Under the pieces are notes generated by a model. The model worked only from the letters and a program-made list of their open reading frames with translations. It had not been told where the DNA came from and made no database searches. A program made the translations under genes and the position numbers. A stretch of 64,000 nucleotides of DNA. Source: Pacificimonas sp963710205. Lineage in GTDB: Bacteria; Pseudomonadota; Alphaproteobacteria; Sphingomonadales; Sphingomonadaceae. Position 1 is the stretch's first letter; the number at the start of each line of letters is the position of its first letter. Of this stretch, positions 22,540 to 32,389 are shown piece after piece. The stretch spans positions 62,001-126,000 of the forward strand of contig CAVPZG010000002.1 in assembly GCA_963710205.1 (NCBI GenBank), read 5' to 3'.

Positions 22540-25497
22540 ATGTTTGAAATTGGCGTCATCATACTGGGTGCGGTCGCGCTCCTTCTGTGGAACCGCATGA
22601 AGGTGCTGGACTACAGGCTGGGCGAGACGGAGGCGCGGCTGGACCGGGCGCTGGTCGCGGCATCCGCCGGTCGTCCGGCCATGCGCGATATTCCGGCAGG
22701 TCCCGCGCGCGACACGGCCCCGCCATCAGCGGTGCCGCCGGCGGCGCCCTCAGTCCCCAGTGCGGCCACGGAACCCCCGGCCCGAGAACCGTCCGCGCCG
22801 CCGCCGCAGGCCGTTGCCCCCGCGCAGCGACCCGTTGCCAGGCCAGCGACAGCGCCTGCGCCTGCGCCCGCAACGAAGCGCGCGCGCCCCGCAATCAATT
22901 TCGAGGAACTTTTCGGTCGTCTGCTTCCCATCTGGGCGGGCGGCATCACGCTTGCCGTGGCCGGGTTCTTTCTGGTGCGCTACTCCATCGACGCGGGCCT
23001 GCTGACGCCGACCCTGCGCATCATGTGCGGCCTGATCTTTGGCAGCGGTCTGATCGCCGCCGCCGAAGTCGCGTACCGGAGGGAAGAGCGGGTGCGCGAT
23101 CCGCGCGTCCGCCAGGCGCTCTCCGGTGCGGGCCTCGCCACGCTTTACGCGAGCATCCTGATCGCCGGGAACATGTACGGCCTGATCGGCGGGCTGACGG
23201 CGCTCCTGGGCCTTGCCGCCGTGACGGCTGGTGCTCTTGTCCTGTCCCTGCGTTTCGGGATGCCGAGCGCGATCCTCGGTCTGGTGGGCGGCCTTGCCGC
23301 GCCCGCGCTTGCTGGCAGCGCCGACCCGAATATCCCGCTTCTCAGCGTCTATCTGGCGCTGACGGTCGGCGGTCTCAGCGCCGTCGCGGCACGCCAGCGC
23401 TGGGCCTGGCTGGGCATTGCCTCCCTGGTCGGCGGCTTCGGCTGGGGCGCTGTGCTGCTGATCGGCAGCCTGACCGGCACCGGCGATGTCCTTTCGGTGG
23501 GCATCTACCTGCTGCTGCTCGGCGTTGCCGTCCCGTTCCTGACCGAACGCATGCGCGCACCAACGCTGCTGCGCCCCGCCGCCGCCGCGATGGCCACCGT
23601 GCAGATCAGCGCGCTCCTGTCGCTGGGCGGCTTCACCATGCTGACCTGGGGGCTTTACGTCCTGCTGGCGGCAGCGATCCTGTGGCTGGCGCGCCGCCAC
23701 ACGGCCATGGCCCTTGCCCCTGCCATCGGAACGGTCCTGTCGCTCGCCATGCTGGCGCAGTGGATGGATGCGCCGGGCGGCCAATTCGCACTGGTCGGCG
23801 CTGCGCTTCTGGCGCTGTTTGCGGGCGACGCCCTGCAAAAGGCATGGAAGACGGACCTGCCCCTGATCACCGCGCTGCAGCTCTGCGGCGCCAGCCTTGG
23901 CGCGCTGGCCGTGACGGCGTTTCATTTCCATGATTTCGCCGATGCGGTGTCCGTCCCCTTTGCCGCGCTTGCCGCCGGACTGTCCGTCCTGCCCGCATGG
24001 GCGGCCTGGAGGGGCTGGCCGAAGGACGCCCGCCATGCGGATTTTCGCTTCACGCTTTTCGTCACGACAGCGGCGGTCCTTTTCGCCTTCGCGCTGGGCT
24101 TCCTGCTGCCACATGCCATCACGGGACCGGCCGTCGCACTGATTGCGGCGGCCCTGATCACGGGCCGCGACGCCGCAAGGGACGCACGCCTGCAGGTGAG
24201 CGCGGGCGGTTTCCTGGCCGCCGGCGTGGCCCTGTTGATGGCCAGCCATGGGTTCGCGGACGAGCTGCTCCGCCTGTTCGGCGAACGCGGGGCGGGTACG
24301 GTCTTCGCATCCTTCGCCTGCTGGGCGGTCGTCGCCGCCTCCGCCTCCTGGCTGGCGTACAAGGCCGAAGGCCTGTGGCCGCGCACCGGTGTCGGGATCC
24401 TGGCGGCCCTGCTGGCTTACGGGGCGGCGGCGCAGCTGGTTCCGGTACCATTCCTGCCGCTGGTTCCCGCCGCGATGCTGGCCGGTTCGGCCTGGGCCAG
24501 GTCCGTGCATGTGGCGGCGCCGGGAACAGCCCTTGCGCTCGCGCTGCTATGGGCCATCGAGCCCCTGGTCATCTGGACGGGCGGCGCGCTGGCGGCGGCC
24601 GCCGGGATCGGGATGCAGGTGAGTGATGTGCCCGCCCTCTCCGATATCGCCCTGCGCATTGTCATTCCCGCACTGGCGGGCGGCTATGCCGCGCTCCGCT
24701 ATCGCACCATTTTGCGCCGTCACGGCGCGTGGCTGCCGGTTGCCGGCACGCTCGGCCTGCTCGGGCTTGTGGCCGTGCATTCCGCCTACAAGCATGTCTT
24801 TGCGCTAGAGGATGGCAATTTCATGCAAATGGCGCTCGCGGAGCGGACCATCTGGCAGGGCCTGCTGCTGGCAGCGGCGTTCGCGGCCTACAAATGGCGC
24901 GATCGCGCGATCTTCGGCCTGCAACTGCCCGCGCTGACCGCTCCGCTTCTGGCGGCGGCCGCGCTGACGCATGGCATCTGGTTCAGCATGATCATGAACA
25001 GCCCGCTGGTTGGCGACGTGCAGGTCGGCGCGCTGCCTGTCCTGAACCTATTGCTGCCGTCGTTCGGCATCGCCCTGCTGGCAGTCTGGCTGCTGCGCCG
25101 CACCAGTCCGGATGAGGCGCTTTGGCGGCGCGGACTGGATGTCGTCGCCATGGCCGTCATCACGCTTTTCGCCGCGACGGAGCTGCGCCAGCTGTTCGCC
25201 GGAACATTGCTAAACCGTGAGCCCGTGGGCGCGCTCGAGGATATCGGCTATTCCATACTCGGCATCCTCCTCGCGGTCGGGTTCCTGCTATGGGGCGCGC
25301 GGCGCGGCCTCAGGACATGGCGCATCGGTTCGCTCGTCCTCATTCTTCTTGCCGTGCTCAAGGTGTTTCTCCTCGATGCATCCGGCCTCGACGGCCTCCT
25401 CCGCATCGCCTCCTTCGCACTCCTCGGTTTCAGTCTGATCGGAATCGGCTGGTTTTACAGCCGGCAGCTTCAGTCCGCGTCCGCAGGGAAAATTTAA
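22540..25497 (+). CDS. Large polytopic membrane protein, DUF2339 family
   Basis: 985 residues. A first membrane segment (about 3-17), a short coiled region, then a proline/alanine-rich linker (about 60-130) with repeated 'PAPAP', followed by 'NFEELFGRLLPIWAGGITLAVAGFFLVRYSIDAGLL', the hallmark entry of DUF2339. More than twenty hydrophobic spans fill the rest. Function is unknown for the family. The gene directly follows the TetR operators and is 27 bases upstream of the Aas-type lipid gene, suggesting a role in envelope lipid or surface-polymer handling, which is inference only. Confidence 0.85.
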   Translation: MFEIGVIILGAVALLLWNRMKVLDYRLGETEARLDRALVAASAGRPAMRDIPAGPARDTAPPSAVPPAAPSVPSAATEPPAREPSAPPPQAVAPAQRPVARPATAPAPAPATKRARPAINFEELFGRLLPIWAGGITLAVAGFFLVRYSIDAGLLTPTLRIMCGLIFGSGLIAAAEVAYRREERVRDPRVRQALSGAGLATLYASILIAGNMYGLIGGLTALLGLAAVTAGALVLSLRFGMPSAILGLVGGLAAPALAGSADPNIPLLSVYLALTVGGLSAVAARQRWAWLGIASLVGGFGWGAVLLIGSLTGTGDVLSVGIYLLLLGVAVPFLTERMRAPTLLRPAAAAMATVQISALLSLGGFTMLTWGLYVLLAAAILWLARRHTAMALAPAIGTVLSLAMLAQWMDAPGGQFALVGAALLALFAGDALQKAWKTDLPLITALQLCGASLGALAVTAFHFHDFADAVSVPFAALAAGLSVLPAWAAWRGWPKDARHADFRFTLFVTTAAVLFAFALGFLLPHAITGPAVALIAAALITGRDAARDARLQVSAGGFLAAGVALLMASHGFADELLRLFGERGAGTVFASFACWAVVAASASWLAYKAEGLWPRTGVGILAALLAYGAAAQLVPVPFLPLVPAAMLAGSAWARSVHVAAPGTALALALLWAIEPLVIWTGGALAAAAGIGMQVSDVPALSDIALRIVIPALAGGYAALRYRTILRRHGAWLPVAGTLGLLGLVAVHSAYKHVFALEDGNFMQMALAERTIWQGLLLAAAFAAYKWRDRAIFGLQLPALTAPLLAAAALTHGIWFSMIMNSPLVGDVQVGALPVLNLLLPSFGIALLAVWLLRRTSPDEALWRRGLDVVAMAVITLFAATELRQLFAGTLLNREPVGALEDIGYSILGILLAVGFLLWGARRGLRTWRIGSLVLILLAVLKVFLLDASGLDGLLRIASFALLGFSLIGIGWFYSRQLQSASAGKI

Positions 25498-25524
25498 GCG
25501 CTACAACGATAAAGGGTCCGAATC

Positions 25525-28500
25525 ATGGCCACCTCAAATCTATCGCTTCTGAAGACGCGCCGTTTCGGTCCGATCTTCACCGTCCAGTTTCTGGGCGCGT
25601 TCAACGACAACCTTCTGAAATTCGCGCTGCTGTTCCTGGCGAATTTCGGCATCCTGGCGGCCAATCCCGAGCAGGCGGAGCTGCTGGCGACGGTTGCCAC
25701 CGGCATCTTCATGCTGCCCTATTTCCTGTTCTCCGCCATATCCGGTCAGATCGCCGACACCATGGACAAGGCGAAGCTGGTGCGCGGCGTGAAGGCGGCG
25801 GAAATCGGCATCATGGTGCTGGCGCTGGGCGGCTTCTGGCTGTCCTCCATTCCGATCCTGCTGTTCTGCCTGTTCCTGATGGGGATGCAGTCGACGCTGT
25901 TCGGCCCGGTCAAATACGCGATTCTGCCGCAGCACCTGCGCGATGACGAGATCATGGGCGGCACCGGCCTCGTCGAGGCGGGCACGTTCCTGGCCATCCT
26001 CGCAGGCCAGCTGCTTGCCGGCATCATCCCCGCCTGGACGGCGGGCGTGGTCGCCGTCGCGGCCTCTGTCGCCGGGCTGGTCGCGGCATGGCGCGTTCCG
26101 GCTGCGCCGCCGCTCGGCGCGGCGACCAGGATCGACTATAATATCTGGCGCGGGACGAAACAGGTGCTGGCCGCGGCGAAACACGGGCGCGGGGTGTGGC
26201 TGTCCATCCTCGGCATCAGCTGGTTCTTTGCCATCGGTGCCGTGCTCCTGTCGCTGTTCGCGCCGCTGGTGTCCAACACGCTTGGCGCCTCGCAGGGCGT
26301 GGCGACGCTGTTCCTGCTCGTCTTCTCCATCGGCATCGCGGCCGGTTCGCTGGTGGTCAACCGCCTGCTGAAGGGCGACGTGTCCGCGCGCTTCGTGCCG
26401 ATATCGGCGCTAATTCTGGCGCTGTTCATCATCGACATCTGGATTTCCACGTCGGGCTTCGCCGTGCGCGAAGCGGGCGCGAACATCGGCGCGTTCCTGG
26501 CGACGCCGGGCAGCCTGCACATCCTGTTCGCGCTCGCGGGAACGAGTTTCTTTGGCGGCATGTTCATCGTGCCCCTCTACGCCATCCTGCAGACCGAAAG
26601 CCCGCCAGAGGAGCGCGCCCGCGTCATCGCCGCGAACAATATTGTCAATTCGGGCGTCATCGTCCTCGTCATTCTCGTCATGACGCTGCTTCTGGCTGTC
26701 GGCATGCCGCTTCCGGGACTGATCGGTACGCTTGGCTTCGCGACGCTCGCTGTCGCCGCGATTTCCTGCTGGCTGCTGCCGGAGACCGTGCTGAAATCGC
26801 TTGTCAGGACGGTGCTGACGACCCTTTACCGCGTGCGCGTCGATGGCGTGGAGAACATGCCGCAGCCGGGTGAAAAGGCGGTCATCGTCGTCAACCACGT
26901 GTCCTGGCTGGACGGTCTGCTGCTGGCGGCGTTCCTGCCGGGCAAGCCCACCTTTGCCATCAACAGCCATGTCGCCACGCGGTGGTGGGTAAGGCCCGCG
27001 CTGAAGCTGTTCCGCGCCTTTCCCGTCGATCCGACCAATCCGATGGCGGCGAAGGCAATGGTGAAGGCAGTGAAGGAGGGCCGCACGCTTGTCATCTTTC
27101 CCGAGGGGCGGATCACGGTCACAGGCGCGCTGATGAAGGTCTTCGACGGGCCCGGCATGGTGGCTGACAAGGCCGACGCGCCGATCATTCCCGTGCGTAT
27201 CGACGGCGCGCAGTTCTCGCGCTTCTCCCGCCTGAAGGGAAAGTTGCGCCAGCACTGGTTTCCGAAAATCACGCTCACGATCCTCGAACCGCGCAAATTC
27301 GCCATCGAGGGCAAGCACAGCGCGCGCGAACGCCGCGCCATCGCCGGACGGCGGCTGTACGACGAGATGTCGGGCATGATCTTCGCGACCGCCGACCTTG
27401 ACCGGACGCTGTTTACGGCGCTTCTCGACGCAAAGCGCACGCACGGCGGCAGGGTGCCGGTCGTGGAGGATGTGAAACGCGATCCGCTGACCTATGCGAA
27501 ACTGGTGATCGGCAGCCTGGCGCTGGGCCGCGAGCTGGCAAAACCGACGCGCCAAGGTGAGAATGTCGGGCTGCTGCTTCCGAATGTGAACGGCGTCGCG
27601 GCGGCCTTCTTCGCACTGCAGGCCGAAGGGCGCGTCCCGGCCATGCTGAACTATACGGCGGGCCTTGGCGCCATGAAGGCGGCCTGCACGGCGGCGGAGG
27701 TCGGGACCATTGTGACGGCGCGTGCCTTTATCGAGCAGGGCAAGTTGCAGGACATCGTGTCCGGGCTTGAGGCGAACGGCCGGACATTCCTTTATCTTGA
27801 GGATATCGCCGGACGAATCGGCGCAAGGGAGAAGCTGTTCGCAGCCATAAGAAGCCTGTTCGCGCACCGCGGCCATGCGCGCCGCAATATCGCGCCCGAC
27901 GCACCCGCCGTAATTCTGTTCACCAGCGGGTCGGAGGGTGTGCCGAAGGGCGTCGTCCTGACGCACCGCAATCTTCTCGCCAACTGTCACCAGCTGGCCG
28001 CGCGGATCGACTTCAATTCGGAAGATATCGTTCTCAACGCGCTGCCGGTGTTCCACAGTTTCGGGCTGACCGGCGGGACGCTGTTGCCGATCCTGAACGG
28101 CATCAAGACCGTGCTTTATCCCAGTCCGCTGCACTACCGCATCGTCCCGGCGCTCGCCTATGACGCCAATGCGACCATCCTGTTCGGCACCGACACGTTC
28201 CTGTCGGGCTATGCCCGCATGGCGCACAGCTATGACTTCTATTCGCTGCGCTACATCTTCGCCGGAGCCGAGCGCGTGCGGGATGAAACGCGCAAGGCCT
28301 ATGCCGAGAAATTCGGCCTTCGCATCCTTGAGGGCTATGGCGCGACGGAGGCAGGCCCGGTCATCGCCGTCAACACGCCGATGCATTTTCAGGCGGGAAC
28401 GGTCGGACGTCCGTTGCCGGGGATCAAGACCCAGCTCGATCCCGTACCCGGCATCGAGGAGGGTGGCCGCCTGTTCATTCGCGGCCCGAACGTGATGGCG

Positions 28501-28920
28501 GGCTATCTGAAGGTGGAGAGGCCCGGGGTCCTGCAACCGCCGGAGGGCGGTTGGCACGATACCGGCGACATCGTCACCATCGACGAACCCGGCTTCATCA
28601 CCATCCGGGGCCGCGCCAAACGCTTTGCGAAGATCGGCGGCGAGATGGTCAGCCTGCCCGCGGTGGAAGGCTATGCCGCGAAATTATGGCCCGACGCCGA
28701 CCATGCCGTCGTGACGCGGCCCGATGCGCGGAAAGGCGAACAGCTCGTCATGTTTACCACCGCGAAGGACGCGGAGCCAAAGGCGCTGCTGGCCTGGGGC
28801 AAGGAGAATGGCGTGACCGAATTGATGCTGCCGCGCGATATCCGCGTCGTGGACGACCTGCCGGTGCTGGGGACGGGAAAGCTGGATTATGTGACGATGG
28901 GCGAGATGGCGGCGGAATGA
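25525..28920 (+). CDS. aas: LplT-PlsC-Aas fusion: lysophospholipid transporter, acyltransferase and acyl-ACP synthetase
   Basis: 1131 residues in three parts. Residues 1-420: a 12-span major-facilitator domain starting 'FGPIFTVQFLGAFNDNLLKFAL', typical of LplT. Residues 430-640: PlsC-type acyltransferase with His458 and Asp463 in 'NHVSWLD' and 'FPEGR' near 523. Residues 660-1131: AMP-forming acyl-ACP ligase with the P-loop-like 'LFTSGSEGVPKGV' near 797 and 'GYGATEAGPVIAVN'. In enterobacteria LplT and Aas are separate and together re-acylate lysophospholipids brought back across the inner membrane; here both steps are one polypeptide. Probably co-transcribed with the DUF2339 gene under the TetR regulator. 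Confidence 0.92.
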   Translation: MATSNLSLLKTRRFGPIFTVQFLGAFNDNLLKFALLFLANFGILAANPEQAELLATVATGIFMLPYFLFSAISGQIADTMDKAKLVRGVKAAEIGIMVLALGGFWLSSIPILLFCLFLMGMQSTLFGPVKYAILPQHLRDDEIMGGTGLVEAGTFLAILAGQLLAGIIPAWTAGVVAVAASVAGLVAAWRVPAAPPLGAATRIDYNIWRGTKQVLAAAKHGRGVWLSILGISWFFAIGAVLLSLFAPLVSNTLGASQGVATLFLLVFSIGIAAGSLVVNRLLKGDVSARFVPISALILALFIIDIWISTSGFAVREAGANIGAFLATPGSLHILFALAGTSFFGGMFIVPLYAILQTESPPEERARVIAANNIVNSGVIVLVILVMTLLLAVGMPLPGLIGTLGFATLAVAAISCWLLPETVLKSLVRTVLTTLYRVRVDGVENMPQPGEKAVIVVNHVSWLDGLLLAAFLPGKPTFAINSHVATRWWVRPALKLFRAFPVDPTNPMAAKAMVKAVKEGRTLVIFPEGRITVTGALMKVFDGPGMVADKADAPIIPVRIDGAQFSRFSRLKGKLRQHWFPKITLTILEPRKFAIEGKHSARERRAIAGRRLYDEMSGMIFATADLDRTLFTALLDAKRTHGGRVPVVEDVKRDPLTYAKLVIGSLALGRELAKPTRQGENVGLLLPNVNGVAAAFFALQAEGRVPAMLNYTAGLGAMKAACTAAEVGTIVTARAFIEQGKLQDIVSGLEANGRTFLYLEDIAGRIGAREKLFAAIRSLFAHRGHARRNIAPDAPAVILFTSGSEGVPKGVVLTHRNLLANCHQLAARIDFNSEDIVLNALPVFHSFGLTGGTLLPILNGIKTVLYPSPLHYRIVPALAYDANATILFGTDTFLSGYARMAHSYDFYSLRYIFAGAERVRDETRKAYAEKFGLRILEGYGATEAGPVIAVNTPMHFQAGTVGRPLPGIKTQLDPVPGIEEGGRLFIRGPNVMAGYLKVERPGVLQPPEGGWHDTGDIVTIDEPGFITIRGRAKRFAKIGGEMVSLPAVEGYAAKLWPDADHAVVTRPDARKGEQLVMFTTAKDAEPKALLAWGKENGVTELMLPRDIRVVDDLPVLGTGKLDYVTMGEMAAE

Positions 28921-28995
28921 ACGCCCGTCTCTCTGTCACCGCGCCCAAGCGCGGAGTGCTTTTCCCCGGTGCGCAGGCAGGTCCACGCGCAGGCG

Positions 28996-29022
28996 ATGGA
29001 TTCCGGCCTTCGCCGGACTGAC
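28996..29022. repeat. Degenerate REP-type palindrome
   Basis: ATTCCGGC-CTTC-GCCGGACTGAC: the core matches the palindrome at 18645-18672, but the left arm has decayed. It lies in the 120-base gap after the Aas-type gene and could aid transcription termination. Confidence 0.7.
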
Positions 29023-29042
29023 GATGTAGGGTAAGAGAGGGG

Positions 29043-29726
29043 ATGCTGAAGCGCGAACTCCTTGACACCGCCGACCTGCCGGGCGGTGAATCCCTCCGCC
29101 TGATCCGGCGCGGCGACGAATATTCCATCATGCTCGGCGCGAACGAGTTGATGAACAGCCGTCTGTCGGGATCGGAGGAAGCGCTGGCAACCCTTGGCAT
29201 CGATGCCATGCCGGAAACTGCCGCGCCGCACGTCCTTATCGGCGGTCTTGGCATGGGCTTCACGCTGAAGGCGGCGCTGGCGGCGCTGGGCCCAAAAGCG
29301 CGGGTGACCGTCGCCGAGCTGGTGCCCGCCGTCTATAAATGGGCGCAGGGTCCGCTCGCGCACCTGTTCGAGGGCAGTCTGACGGACAGGCGCGTGCGGA
29401 TCGAACTCGACGATGTGCGGCATCTCATCGAACCCGAAAAGGGCGCGTATGACGCCATCCTGCTGGACGTCGACAATGGCCCGGACGGGATCTCGCAGGC
29501 GGAAAATGACTGGCTATATAGCGGACGCGGGCTGCACAGCGCGAAATCCGCGCTGAAACCTGGCGGCGTCCTTGCCATATGGTCGGCGCAGTCGGACCCC
29601 GCATTTACGCGCCGGATGATCAAATGCGGGTTCGACACGAAGGAGTTGCCCGCGCGCGCGCATGTCGATGGGAAGCGGGGCGGACGGGGGGCGCGGCACG
29701 TGATCTGGCTAGGCGTTCGGCGATAG
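29043..29726 (+). CDS. Spermidine synthase-like / SAM-dependent methyltransferase-fold protein
   Basis: 227 residues with a Rossmann methyltransferase fold: motif I 'VLIGGLGMGFTLKAALAAL' (about 61-79), 'VTVAELVPAVYKWAQG' with the acidic ribose-binding residue, and 'YDAILLDVDNGPDG' where aminopropyltransferases place the catalytic Asp. It is shorter than SpeE and lacks the N-terminal beta domain. Related short proteins are annotated as spermidine synthase without proof. Substrate unknown. The ATG at 29043 has GAGAGG just before it. Confidence 0.75.
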   Translation: MLKRELLDTADLPGGESLRLIRRGDEYSIMLGANELMNSRLSGSEEALATLGIDAMPETAAPHVLIGGLGMGFTLKAALAALGPKARVTVAELVPAVYKWAQGPLAHLFEGSLTDRRVRIELDDVRHLIEPEKGAYDAILLDVDNGPDGISQAENDWLYSGRGLHSAKSALKPGGVLAIWSAQSDPAFTRRMIKCGFDTKELPARAHVDGKRGGRGARHVIWLGVRR

Positions 29727-29739
29727 GACGGGCCTGTCG

Positions 29740-29842
29740 GAACATCCGGCCCCCCCGGCAAGGGCCGGGGACCGATGATCGCAAAAAGGGGGGAATCCGG
29801 GGCAGACCCGGGATCCGGCTTCCGGTCGCCGCCGGAATAAAG
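29740..29842. repeat. GC-rich palindromic repeats in a convergent gap
   Basis: Hairpin-forming stretches between convergent stops at 29726 and 29854: a stem around CCCCGGC-AA-G-GCCGGGG (about 29752-29769) and a second set with CCGGCTTCCGG near 29815-29825. No gene fits. They resemble dispersed intergenic repeats and may terminate transcription from both sides. Confidence 0.5.
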
Positions 29843-29853
29843 GTGGTGCCAAG

Positions 29854-31509
29854 CTACAGCTTGAAATTTTTCGCCAGTGTCCGCGAAAATCCGCCGAGAA
29901 CGCCGCGGCCAATGCGAGCGCCGGTCGTCCCGCCGAGCGCCCGGCCGATTTCCGCGCCGATCGTGCTGCCCGCCGTGCCGACCGTCTTTGCCGTGGTCGA
30001 CTGCCGCCTGCGCCCGCTCGGTTTGGCACCGGCCATTTTTTCGCCGAAGTCGCGGGCCTGATCGGCAACCACCGCGCCGGCGACCGTCGCGGCGATCTTG
30101 CCGAACACGCCGCCCAGCCAGCCGCCGGACGACGTCGATGCCGCCCGCCCGGCCGGCCTGCGCGCCGCCTTTGCCTCGTCCTCGGCCTTTTCAAGCTCTT
30201 CCGCCGCGGCGGCGTCCACAGCGCGATCCGCCAGCAGTTCGTAGGCCGACTCCCGGTCTATCGTGTCGCGATATTTCGCCCCGAGATCGCTCGATGCGAT
30301 GATGGCCGTCCGCTCTGCCTTCGTCAGCGGACCAAGACGGGACGATGGCGGGCGGACCATCGTCTGTTCGACAGGCGTCGGCGCGCCGTCGTCCGTGAGC
30401 ATGGAGGTGAGGGCATATCCCGTCTTCAGTTCCGTCACCACCGCGCGCACATCGACGCTGGGATTGGGACGGAAGGTATCGGCGACCGCGCGAATGGCCT
30501 TCTGTTCTTTCGGCGTGAAGGCACGCAGGGCGTGCTGCACGCGGTGCGCGAGCTGGCCGGAGACTTCATCCGGCACGTCGGCCGGGTTCTGCGTGATGAA
30601 GAAGACGCCGACGCCCTTTGACCGGATCAGCCGCACGACCTGTTCGATCTTGTCGACGAGCGCGGTGGGGGCCTCGTCGAAGAGGAGATGCGCCTCGTCG
30701 AAGAAGAACACCATCTTCGGTTTGTCGGGATCGCCCACTTCGGGAAGCATTTCGAAGAGTTCCGACAGCAGCCACAGCAGGAACGTCGCGTAGAGGCGCG
30801 GGCTCATCATCAGCTTGTCAGCGGCGAGGATGTTGACCATGCCGCGCCCGTCATCGGCGGTGCGGATGAAGTCCATGATGTCGAGCGCGGGCTCCGCAAA
30901 GAAACTGTCGCCGCCTTCTTCCTCCAGTTGCAGCAGCTGGCGCTGGATGGCGCCGATCGAGGCCTTCGACACATTGCCATATTTGGTTTTGACGTCCGCC
31001 GCATTCTCGGCCAGCCAGGTCAGCATGGCGCGCAGGTCCTTCAGGTCGAGGAGCAGCATCTTCTCCTCGTCCGCGATCCGGAAGGCGATGGTCAATATGC
31101 CCTCCTGCGTGTCGTTCAGGTTCATCAGCCGCGCGAGTAGCAGCGGCCCCATCTCGCTGATGGTGGCGCGCACGGGGTGTCCCTGTTCGCCGAACAGGTC
31201 CCAGAAAGTGACGGGCATGGGTTCATATTTATAATCGTCGAGGCCGATGGCCTTGGCCCGTTCAACCAGCTTGTCATGATATTTGAAACTTTCCGTCCCC
31301 GGCATGGCGAGGCCGGAAAGGTCACCCTTCACGTCGGACAGGAAGGTTGGCACACCTGCCTTTGAAAACCCCTCCGCCAGGATCTGCAGCGTCACGGTCT
31401 TGCCCGTTCCGGTCGCGCCCGCGATCAGGCCGTGCCGGTTGGCGCGGCCCAGCAGCATTTCCTGCAGATGCTCATGGCCCTTGCCGACAATGATGGATGG
31501 CTGTGTCAC
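29854..31509 (-). CDS. HerA-like ATPase (DUF853/YjgR family)
   Basis: 551 residues. Walker A 'IAGATGTGKTVTLQIL' at about 29-44, Walker B 'MVFFFDEAHLLF' near 268, and 'VFFITQNPADVPDEV' as the sensor/arginine-finger region match DUF853 (YjgR), a branch of the FtsK/HerA superfamily. From about residue 470 the sequence becomes glycine/alanine-rich and low in complexity. Biochemical role unknown; DNA translocation is implied by family but unproven. Divergent from surE with about 70 bases between starts. Confidence 0.88.
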   Translation of the reverse strand: MTQPSIIVGKGHEHLQEMLLGRANRHGLIAGATGTGKTVTLQILAEGFSKAGVPTFLSDVKGDLSGLAMPGTESFKYHDKLVERAKAIGLDDYKYEPMPVTFWDLFGEQGHPVRATISEMGPLLLARLMNLNDTQEGILTIAFRIADEEKMLLLDLKDLRAMLTWLAENAADVKTKYGNVSKASIGAIQRQLLQLEEEGGDSFFAEPALDIMDFIRTADDGRGMVNILAADKLMMSPRLYATFLLWLLSELFEMLPEVGDPDKPKMVFFFDEAHLLFDEAPTALVDKIEQVVRLIRSKGVGVFFITQNPADVPDEVSGQLAHRVQHALRAFTPKEQKAIRAVADTFRPNPSVDVRAVVTELKTGYALTSMLTDDGAPTPVEQTMVRPPSSRLGPLTKAERTAIIASSDLGAKYRDTIDRESAYELLADRAVDAAAAEELEKAEDEAKAARRPAGRAASTSSGGWLGGVFGKIAATVAGAVVADQARDFGEKMAGAKPSGRRRQSTTAKTVGTAGSTIGAEIGRALGGTTGARIGRGVLGGFSRTLAKNFKL

Positions 31510-31578
31510 CGAAACGTCTCCCCTTTTTCCTATGCGCGCCTATAGGTCATGCCCCGAGATACGAAAAGGCCGAGACAG

Positions 31579-32346
31579 ATGCGCATCCTCCTGACCAATG
31601 ACGATGGCTATAACGCCCCCGGCTTCGAAGTTCTGGAGGAGATTGCCGGCGCGCTGTCGGACGACGTCTGGATCTGCGCGCCGGCGGAGGAAATGTCGGG
31701 CGCGGGACACAGCCTGACGCTGACGACGCCCGTTCGCCTGCGGAAACACGGCGAGAAACGCTTCTCCGTCGTTGGTACGCCGACGGACAGCGTGATGATG
31801 GGGCTTGGCCATGTGATGAAGAACCATGCGCCCGACCTGGTCCTGTCGGGCGTCAATCGGGGCGCGAATATCGCCGAGGATGTGACCTATTCGGGAACCG
31901 TGTCCGCGGCGATGGAGGGCACGCTGTACGGCATTCGCTCGATCGCGCTCAGCCAGGCGATGGGCAGCCTGCAGGACCTCGATGCCTTCGCCACCGCGCG
32001 CGCCTGGGGCGCGAAGATTTTGCGGCCGCTGATCGAAATGGACTGGGAGCGGGGTACGCTATTGAACGTCAATTTCCCGCCTGTCGCGCCGGATGCGGTC
32101 AAGGGTGTCAGGGTCTGTGAACAGGGCTTCCGCGACCTTGGCCGCACGATGATCGAGCAGCGCACCGATACGCGCGGATTTGACTATTTCTGGTTCGGAC
32201 TAGGGCGGGATGCGACGGAACCCGGCCATGAAACCGATCTGAAAGCCATGCGCGAGGGCCATGTGTCAGTGACGCCTCTGCATCTCGACATGACGCATTA
32301 TCCCACCATGGAAGCCTTGCGCGCGGCCATGTCGGACATTGCATAA
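31579..32346 (+). CDS. surE: 5'-nucleotidase SurE
   Basis: 255 residues. Metal-binding Asp8-Asp9 in 'ILLTNDDGYNAPG', 'SGVNRGANIAEDVTYSGTVSAAMEG' with the conserved Asn, and 'LNVNFP' are all in place. SurE dephosphorylates nucleoside 5'- and 3'-monophosphates. In many proteobacteria it is followed by pcm (isoaspartyl methyltransferase) and an NlpD-type gene. Here pcm is absent and the NlpD-like gene follows after about 43 bases. ATG at 31579 is preferred to the upstream one at 31549 because it gives the standard SurE N-terminus. Confidence 0.94.
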   Translation: MRILLTNDDGYNAPGFEVLEEIAGALSDDVWICAPAEEMSGAGHSLTLTTPVRLRKHGEKRFSVVGTPTDSVMMGLGHVMKNHAPDLVLSGVNRGANIAEDVTYSGTVSAAMEGTLYGIRSIALSQAMGSLQDLDAFATARAWGAKILRPLIEMDWERGTLLNVNFPPVAPDAVKGVRVCEQGFRDLGRTMIEQRTDTRGFDYFWFGLGRDATEPGHETDLKAMREGHVSVTPLHLDMTHYPTMEALRAAMSDIA

Positions 32347-32389
32347 ACGGCGCTTTCCGGCAGCGAGAGGCTGGTGCTATGACAGCGCC

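Noticed and set aside
22750..24510. 586-codon frame antisense to DUF2339
   Set aside because: Composed of glutamine/arginine/glycine-rich shadow sequence with no domain; the sense frame is a coherent membrane protein.
26410..28557. 715-codon frame antisense to the Aas-type gene
   Set aside because: The sense strand carries all motifs of three known domains; the antisense product has none.
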